The notes beneath the pieces were generated by a model that searched no databases, was not told the origin of the DNA, and was given only the letters and a program-made list of their open reading frames with translations. A stretch of DNA of 64,000 bases from Flabesymbios commensalis (lineage: Eukaryota > Annelida > Polychaeta > Terebellida > Flabelligeridae), in the NCBI GenBank assembly GCA_964017125.1, contig OZ024915.1, positions 17,589,273-17,653,272 of the forward strand, in the 5' to 3' direction. Below are positions 58,400-64,000 of this stretch, piece by piece (the first letter of the stretch is position 1; each line of letters opens with the position of its first letter). The position numbers and the translations under genes are program-made.

Positions 58400-58850
58400 T
58401 AACCCAGCAAACACGAAGTTTTTGGCCAATTGTCTACGATGCTGGCCCAGCATCAGTCCAACATCGGGCTAACATGTCTTTAACAAACCATAACTTGGAT
58501 GTTTTATTACTGGCGACATTACATTATTTTACCAGCCAGCCTAAGTATACTAGCGACATTATCAGCTGGGTTTATTCTGAAATTAAAAACAAAGGAGTCC
58601 CTGGCAATCCCCATGTTGTATTTAACTGTTACGAACTGACCTAATTAGCTTTTTAGCCTTTGAAAACAAAAGGTGGGATATCATAATTAAAAATGGAATC
58701 ACATATGTCTGAGATAAAAACAAAACAGACTAATCTATCAAGACACGTGAGTGAACAAAAAATAACATTCAAAATTGGTCCAAGCATAGCCAGTGAACCC
58801 GATTTTTTTTAGCATAGTCAGCCTGAATAGTTTATGGCTGGAGCGGGTAC
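58400..58850. other. Non-coding, one CCCAGCAAACAC end
   Basis: CCCAGCAAACACGAAGTTTTT at 58407 resembles a MITE end (compare 6057), and CAGCTGGGTTTATT near 58564 may be its partner. No gene. Confidence 0.4.
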
Positions 58851-58854
58851 CTGG

Positions 58855-59092
58855 ATTTAGTAGTTAGCGCTGTCGTTTGTCACACCGGAGCTCAGGAGAT
58901 CGTCCACTGATCTTGATATTCAGGTTTCAAAGAAAAACCATGTTTATTCCAAGCTGACTCATACAGATTCAATATTGTTGGGAGTCTCAAAACACCCAGG
59001 GTAGAATTTAGAATCCAATTCACCTCGCCATCTTAAGGAAGTTCCACTGACCCAGTTGAGCCAGGTGACCTAAAACCCCATTCAATTATAAT
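58855..59092 (+). mobile_element. Second SINE type with 41-bp-like head
   Basis: The head TAGTAGTTAGCGCTGTCGTT and TGTCACACCGGAGCTC is the same as the 41-bp satellite unit at most positions. A SINE-like body follows (GTTTCAAAGAAAAACCATG, GGGAGTCTCAAAACACC), with a 3' end CAGTTGAGCCAGGTGACCTA then AAACCCCATTCAATT, a diverged form of the main SINE. Confidence 0.65.
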
Positions 59093-59163
59093 ATGGTGAC
59101 TGCGTTGACATTTGGTCAAATTTCGAGCATGGGTTTTGATCTATGCTCTATCTCTAAACTTCA

Positions 59164-60105
59164 CTATTCAAAGCCAAGTAAATCACACTTCATGGCAGGG
59201 TAAACATTATAATCATTCACGTGAATCACCCAGAATCGTGTGGTGTAAACTTGAGTAAACACAATGTAAGCCGTGATATCAGCATCATATCCGGCTGACA
59301 GATCCTCCCTGACAACCACATCCTGGTAAGTGACGTCATCATGGGACGTTGACACAGTTACCATAGTTACCCACTGATTTTTGTGAGAAGTATCACATCG
59401 CTTTTTGATCATCATTCCTTTAACTGAGTACTCTGTAGGTAGAGTGATAGCCAGCCATGGATTATTCTTATCGGCAGCGCTTGGTACCCATCCACAAGGC
59501 GAGGTTATATAGTTGTCAATCCTGGCTCTTTGTGGTCCATGATAGTTTTCCACTGAATGGATGGAAGAGGCGGTGTAGACGCTGTCTGGTAGACTGTGCG
59601 TCTTTACAATCGGCTCTAGAATGATCCTAACTAAATCCTGTCCTATACATTCCGTATCCATCATCAGACGTCTTTTGTAATGGGCTCCATTCACAGGAGG
59701 GTCTAGATGCTGCCAATTCTCCCAGTGGGTTTCTCTAATGTCACCAATGATTTGTACTGATGAATGACAAATGCACTCTATGTCCTTTATATCACCCGAT
59801 GTCCTAGGGTAGCAGGTTATGTTCCAGGTTCCATCAGGACATGCAGGTAAAGATGGCAATCTGCCAGGAGGAGCATAACACGTATCTACTGTTTTCTTAC
59901 TGTCAATCTGACATATGGGTAACTCTATGGAGAAATTCCTCTGATCACAAGACGGATAAGTACGATTAATCAAGGCTGCTATCTCAGGTCCTCTCAAACT
60001 GAATGACATGTCACCAAAATCAGAAGACGCTTTTGTCATTCCTATGGTAATTATAAATATAATGATAGCTAACTCTGGCGAAGCCATGATATTACTACAA
60101 AACAC
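59164..60105 (-). CDS. Secreted or anchored discoidin (F5/8 type C) domain protein
   Basis: A 313-codon single open frame with no splice break. Residues ~8-26 (PELAIIIFIITIGMTKAS) are a signal peptide after either Met1 or Met7; Met7 gives a tidier signal. Residues ~30-165 form a cysteine-rich region (C53, C64, C76, C89, C98, C110, C112) with N-glycosylation sites NRT, NFS and NIT; I do not recognise it as a named domain. Residues ~172-312 are a discoidin/F5-8C fold: YTASSIHSVENYHGPQRARI, then GWVPSAADKNNPWLAITLP, VKGMMIKKRC, NQWVTMVTVSTS, and the closing TRFWVIHVNDYNVYPAMKCDLLGFE. The final E-L-x-G-C/F pattern is typical. The domain binds carbohydrate or lipid in many extracellular proteins, so an adhesion or immune-recognition role is a guess. 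It has no transmembrane helix at the C-terminus. The frame has no break, unlike the surrounding repeats. Confidence 0.85.
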   Translation of the reverse strand: MFCSNIMASPELAIIIFIITIGMTKASSDFGDMSFSLRGPEIAALINRTYPSCDQRNFSIELPICQIDSKKTVDTCYAPPGRLPSLPACPDGTWNITCYPRTSGDIKDIECICHSSVQIIGDIRETHWENWQHLDPPVNGAHYKRRLMMDTECIGQDLVRIILEPIVKTHSLPDSVYTASSIHSVENYHGPQRARIDNYITSPCGWVPSAADKNNPWLAITLPTEYSVKGMMIKKRCDTSHKNQWVTMVTVSTSHDDVTYQDVVVREDLSAGYDADITAYIVFTQVYTTRFWVIHVNDYNVYPAMKCDLLGFE

Positions 60106-60480
60106 CTTACATTCGTATTCTCTAAAACCCTACTGATGGCAGTTCCAGTGGGTCTGTGTATCTGCATTTCTTTGAAACAAAGAGCGTCGTGAATAAGTTA
60201 GAAACACCATATAAATGGAACAATACACAGCTAAAACTATATGATAACAAACAATAATAAACAGGGTTTGAATGGGGTATTGCAAATGTCATGCCATATT
60301 GTAACCAACAGCGAAAGACGAATGAATAATAATGGTGGTGATTGAGTGCAGCAAACAAAAGCTAATCACAGGGGTCAACTGGTAGACAAACAATCAACAG
60401 CAACAACACCAACAACAATAATTTCACTACTAGCAGCAACTACAAGAGCAACAATTTAACCCTATTAGGACATTTATTTA
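60106..60480. other. Upstream region of the discoidin gene
   Basis: AT-rich; no clear TATA box at a standard distance. A (CAA)n-like patch lies at 60395-60460. The promoter should lie here on the minus strand. Confidence 0.4.
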
Positions 60481-60483
60481 TGA

Positions 60484-61650
60484 TTTCCAACACGGATTCT
60501 TAAAAAGTAGGTCGACGACGACGCAGCTTACTCAAGTTTTTAATGATATACAATATGTTATTGACAACACTGGTCAAAGTGATGTTTTATATCTCGATTT
60601 AAGTAAGGCTTTTGATACTATTCCTCATGATTTACTGAGTTTAAAGCTACTTAAATGGTTATGTTCATACTTATCCGGGCGGAAACAACGAGTTTTCATT
60701 GCTGGGGTACCATCAGCGTGGTTACCTGTAACGTCTGGTGTACCACAAAGATCTATTCCGGGTCCACTATTATTTTCACTATATATAAATGATCTACCAG
60801 TTAATGTACGACATAGTAAAATTGCATTGTTTGCCGACGATGCCAAATGTGTTAAAAATGTAAAAAGTGTAGCTTCATGTATTGAATTACAGAGTGATAT
60901 AGATTCGATTTTTAGTTGGAGCCAAAAGTGGCGAATTATTTTTAATATTTCAAAATGTTTTATTATTACTTTAACAAGACAGAAAAATCCTGTATCGTTT
61001 CATTACTCGATGGACGGAGTATTATCAAACCGTGTTACTGAGGTACAAGACCTCGGAATCACTTTAGACTCAGCCTTGCAATAGAACATTCATGTCAAGA
61101 ATATTATATCAAAAGCAAACCGTGTTAGTGGTTATACAGTGGTCTTGTGAGACCACTCTGGGAAGGTTTAAACCCAAAAAATACTAAATCAATGGAAAGA
61201 GTGCAGAGAACGATGACGCGTCATATATGTGGTTATTCAAAAGCTGAATATAACGAAAGGCTACTCCACTTACACTTAGCTCCACTATCTTTAAAACGTG
61301 ATCAAAATGATGTCATATTCTTTTGGAAATGTCTACATAGAATCTATGATTTGGACCTCACTGAATTTGTAAGCTTGAGCCACGATGACCCCAGACAGAA
61401 CCGTAGCTCCACTTAACCGTAGTTCCGACCTGATCCGCCTATGTTCGGGAAAGAGGCATTCAGCAAGTTTTTTGATCGGATATATTACTTGTGGAACAAA
61501 TTACCAAACGATGTCAAATGTATCACAGAAACGTCTCAATTTAAAAATAATATAAAAAATTTAATGTTTTTTAAATTTTCACAAAATGCATTTCACGATT
61601 CAACATGTTCTTCGCATTTTCAATGCATATGCGCTAAATGCAAACACACG
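60484..61650 (+). mobile_element. CR1/Jockey-group LINE, 5' part of a split copy
   Basis: Translation gives FQHGFLKSRSTTTQLTQVFN, VLYLDLSKAFDTIPHDLL (motif A), TSGVPQRSIPGPLLFSLYIN (motif B with RSIPG for GSVLG), KIALFADDAKCVKN (FADD for YADD), FNISKCFIITLTR and VQDLGITLDSALQ. Then come RPLWEGLNPKNTKSMERVQR and YYLWNKLPNDVK. There are deletions near 60650 and 61137 and several stops or shifts, so it is dead. No endonuclease is visible, so it is 5' truncated. The 3' part is at 63186-63500. Confidence 0.85.
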
Positions 61651-61652
61651 TA

Positions 61653-63183
61653 CACTGTAAACCCTGTCCCCTACTATGGCACAATTTATTCGAGTTACCA
61701 TGGCTTAATGAGCTGGCACAACACAACGCGAATGAGCTATCATAACAGATTTAGCAATTTTAGTTACGGCAACGCAAAAACGTATGTTGACCCAGCACAG
61801 GTAACCCAGTCGAATTGCGCTGTGTTGACTTTTTTGTCACACAATTGTATATAGTTCAAACGGCTTAAACGAACACGCCTATCTCTGGCTTGTTAGTTTG
61901 AGCTATCACAGAAAATTTTCAATTTGAGTTAAGTTGAAATGCATTTCTTTATCTATTCAAATACAAGTACGTTGAGTCAACCTACCTTTAATTAAACGCA
62001 GCCAGGACAATGCAATAAAATCGTGTTATTGTAGCTGCACAAATTAAGCCATCAAAACTTTGACCATTTCGAGCCTAGTTGGCCTATTTGAACAATGTTG
62101 TTAAACGCTAACTGGCCCTACTTCAATTTAATCGAGGCTACTCTATAAAATAGGCAACGACAATGCATATATATTGTGTTACACGATGTTAAGAAAATTG
62201 ACGTTTGTCACTTAATCCTGTTTGGTTTAGACAGCTTAAACGAACACTCTCTTCTGATGTGTTAGATTGAGCTATCATAGAAAAATACAATTTGTATTAC
62301 GTTGGATAAATGTTCTGACTAATTAAGTGATTAATTAGCAAATTAAGACTTTGTGAGTTACACAGAATACATAATATCCTAAAAAAAGTCATTCTCAGTT
62401 CTCTGGTTATTTTTGTGCGAATCTGTGAGGGGGAAATATCTTTTTCTTAAGCATGTTAAATAACAATATGCCATGTGCTGAACCTTTTTTTAATTGCTGT
62501 CTTTAAGAAATCCCCTACTAGAAAAAATAGAATCCTCAATCAAGAAAATTTGCTGGTTGTTGGTCACCGTCCACTTCTGTGGTCTGCCCAGTGACATTGG
62601 GCCAATGCTGTAACAATGTGGTCAGACTCATTTGAGATGTTCTTCCTGCAGTCTACTAAAAATGACAGGTCACACAGATAGTTTTCCTAGACAAATGGTG
62701 GGTTGGCATCTTCAATGCCGCGCCAACGTTGGCTGAATGTTGGCTCAATGAGCGATGAAATATTTTTATTTGTTTAGATAGCTAGTTTTGATTGTTCGAT
62801 GGCGTCGTTTTTGAAATGACCGAATATGACGAAAAGTGAGTGACTCACAATAACTAATCCTCGTTGTGTTATTCCAAAATAATTTATCAGTTTTAGTTTG
62901 CTATGATTAAATGTAATCACTTCGACCTGGGTAAAGTAGCATATGATAAGCCAAATGATCTCATCTGATTCAAATCAATTTATTCTGATGATTTCAAATT
63001 AACCAACTCACTCTGAGTTGGCATATTAAAATTGTGTTCTAAGCTGAGACACGAAGCCGGAGTAACCCAATATTAACGAGCTGAAAAGATGATAACAATT
63101 GTGCCAGGTCACCTCATTAAAATTAATGCAACAATTTTGCCTCTAAAAATTTGAGCTACCACGGCGGAACAGAGTTTACAGTG
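61653..63183. mobile_element. TA-flanked CACTG element splitting the LINE
   Basis: Left end TA|CACTGTAAACCCTGTCCC and reversed right end TA|CACTGTAAACTCTGTTCC; both sides have TA, as in Tc1/mariner insertions. No transposase was found. Internal direct repeats (GCTTAAACGAACAC… and GAGCTATCA…AGAAAA at 61862-61945 and 62228-62310) and a GCGCCAACGTTGG patch near 62725 suggest a composite, non-autonomous element. Confidence 0.75.
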
Positions 63184-63185
63184 TA

Positions 63186-63500
63186 AGGCGTGACTGCGGT
63201 TTAATTATTATTTTTCACAGAATTATTATATATTGTCAATTGAAGTGTAAATAAGTTCTCAAGCAAGAACTTCTACTGGTGGGGGCTGACAAAAAGATGT
63301 ATAACATCTGTCCAGTCCCAACAAAGTGTACTATTATTTATACAATACTACTATATTTTATATAATATCACTGTATTTGTTTTTTATCATTAGCGTTACT
63401 ATAATATGTACACTGAATAAACCATTAATTTATTTTTATTATAACAACAGAAAAACAAAAACAACAGCAGCAGCAACAGCAGCAGCAGCAGATGGTAAAA
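63186..63500 (+). mobile_element. CR1/Jockey-group LINE, probable 3' UTR
   Basis: After the TA-flanked insert the sequence has TGGTGGGGGCTGACAAAAAG and ATAACATCTGTCCAGTCCC, then AT-rich text with AATAAACC near 63417 and a CAACAG/CAGCAG tail at 63450-63490. I infer it is the 3' UTR of the LINE from position only. Confidence 0.45.
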
Positions 63501-63801
63501 ATAAATTTATTTCAATCTCCACATGACCGACATAACTAAGGTGAAATAAATTGATAATAATCTGCATATGGCCTACACAGTTTTCGAAAAAAATAAACAA
63601 TAATAATTTATTTATGGCCTAGATTACTATCTGATCATATTAGGAATGTTCATGGACCCACAGTACTATAAGGTGTTATCAGGATGTGAGGGTGGAGGCA
63701 TTTGACTATTACAGTTTTTTATTATAGATTTATCCCAGTCAATTTAGGACGGTCGCCATGTACATTTAAAATAGATTATGTTGCAGCAGACCAAGTGTTG
63801 T

Positions 63802-64000
63802 TTAACCCTTTAACCGCCGGTGCCGCATATATTCGGGTTTTCATTTCATTTTCATTTTGATTAGCATATCAAGTACTAAATTTAACATTTTTAAAATTTG
63901 TAAAAAGTGACATTAACCAGCAAGATTTGAAAAGAGTTGACCTCCATTTTGTCAAATCTGAATAATTTTCACTCACTTGTTCTGTTCTGGACCGCGTCAG
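63802..64000. mobile_element. Possible MITE with TTAACCCTT start, cut by window end
   Basis: TTAACCCTTTAACCGCCGG resembles the left ends at 40766 and 56034. The right end lies beyond the window. Confidence 0.35.

Overview
The window looks like nuclear DNA of an invertebrate animal, probably marine. The signs are low GC, introns with consensus splice sites, non-LTR retrotransposons of several clades, tRNA- and 5S-derived SINEs and dense families of small inverted-repeat elements. I cannot name the species; a lophotrochozoan, such as a mollusc, or a basal deuterostome would fit. Nothing bacterial is present: no operons and no Shine-Dalgarno-led genes.

Host genes are few. (1) A one-exon gene at 59164-60105 (-) encodes a secreted or membrane-anchored protein ending in a discoidin (F5/8 type C) domain. 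(2) Two plus-strand exons, 36320-36536 and 38588-38790, have matching splice phase; the second carries a textbook IAP-type C3HC4 RING finger followed by a stop codon and a close AATAAA. (3) A broken gene remnant at 8395-9575 (-) belongs to the 'HxFTGCDT' FEN/PIN-like protein family that recurs in aquatic invertebrate genomes.

The rest is repeats. From 11.3 to 15.2 kb lie an L1/Tx1-type LINE and the 3' end of a second LINE, head to tail on the minus strand. From about 13.46 kb this block and the satellite beside it were duplicated in tandem (copy 1 about 13463-18236, copy 2 about 18256-23020). From 16.95 to 29.75 kb runs a composite satellite. Arrays of a 16-bp unit lie on both sides of arrays of a 41-bp unit, and the 16-bp arrays flip orientation across a short conserved palindrome seen four times. 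The 41-bp unit resembles the D and anticodon arms of a tRNA. One block has a 63-bp monomer in a 4-monomer (252-bp) higher-order repeat. A 1.9-kb non-coding insertion interrupts the satellite at 25.2-27.1 kb.

From 30 to 58 kb the sequence is a mosaic of TTAA-ended and palindromic MITEs, LINE fragments, copies of a SINE with two tRNA-like modules, a 3-kb foldback element with a 21-bp minisatellite core (41.7-44.7 kb), and microsatellites, including a strongly expanded GATT/GATC tail on an L2-like LINE (52.3-52.6 kb). From 60.5 to 63.5 kb a CR1/Jockey-group LINE is split by a 1.5-kb element with TA-flanked CACTG ends.

No retrovirus, LTR element or Polinton part was recognised. Boundaries of repeats are by eye and good to roughly 5-30 bp.
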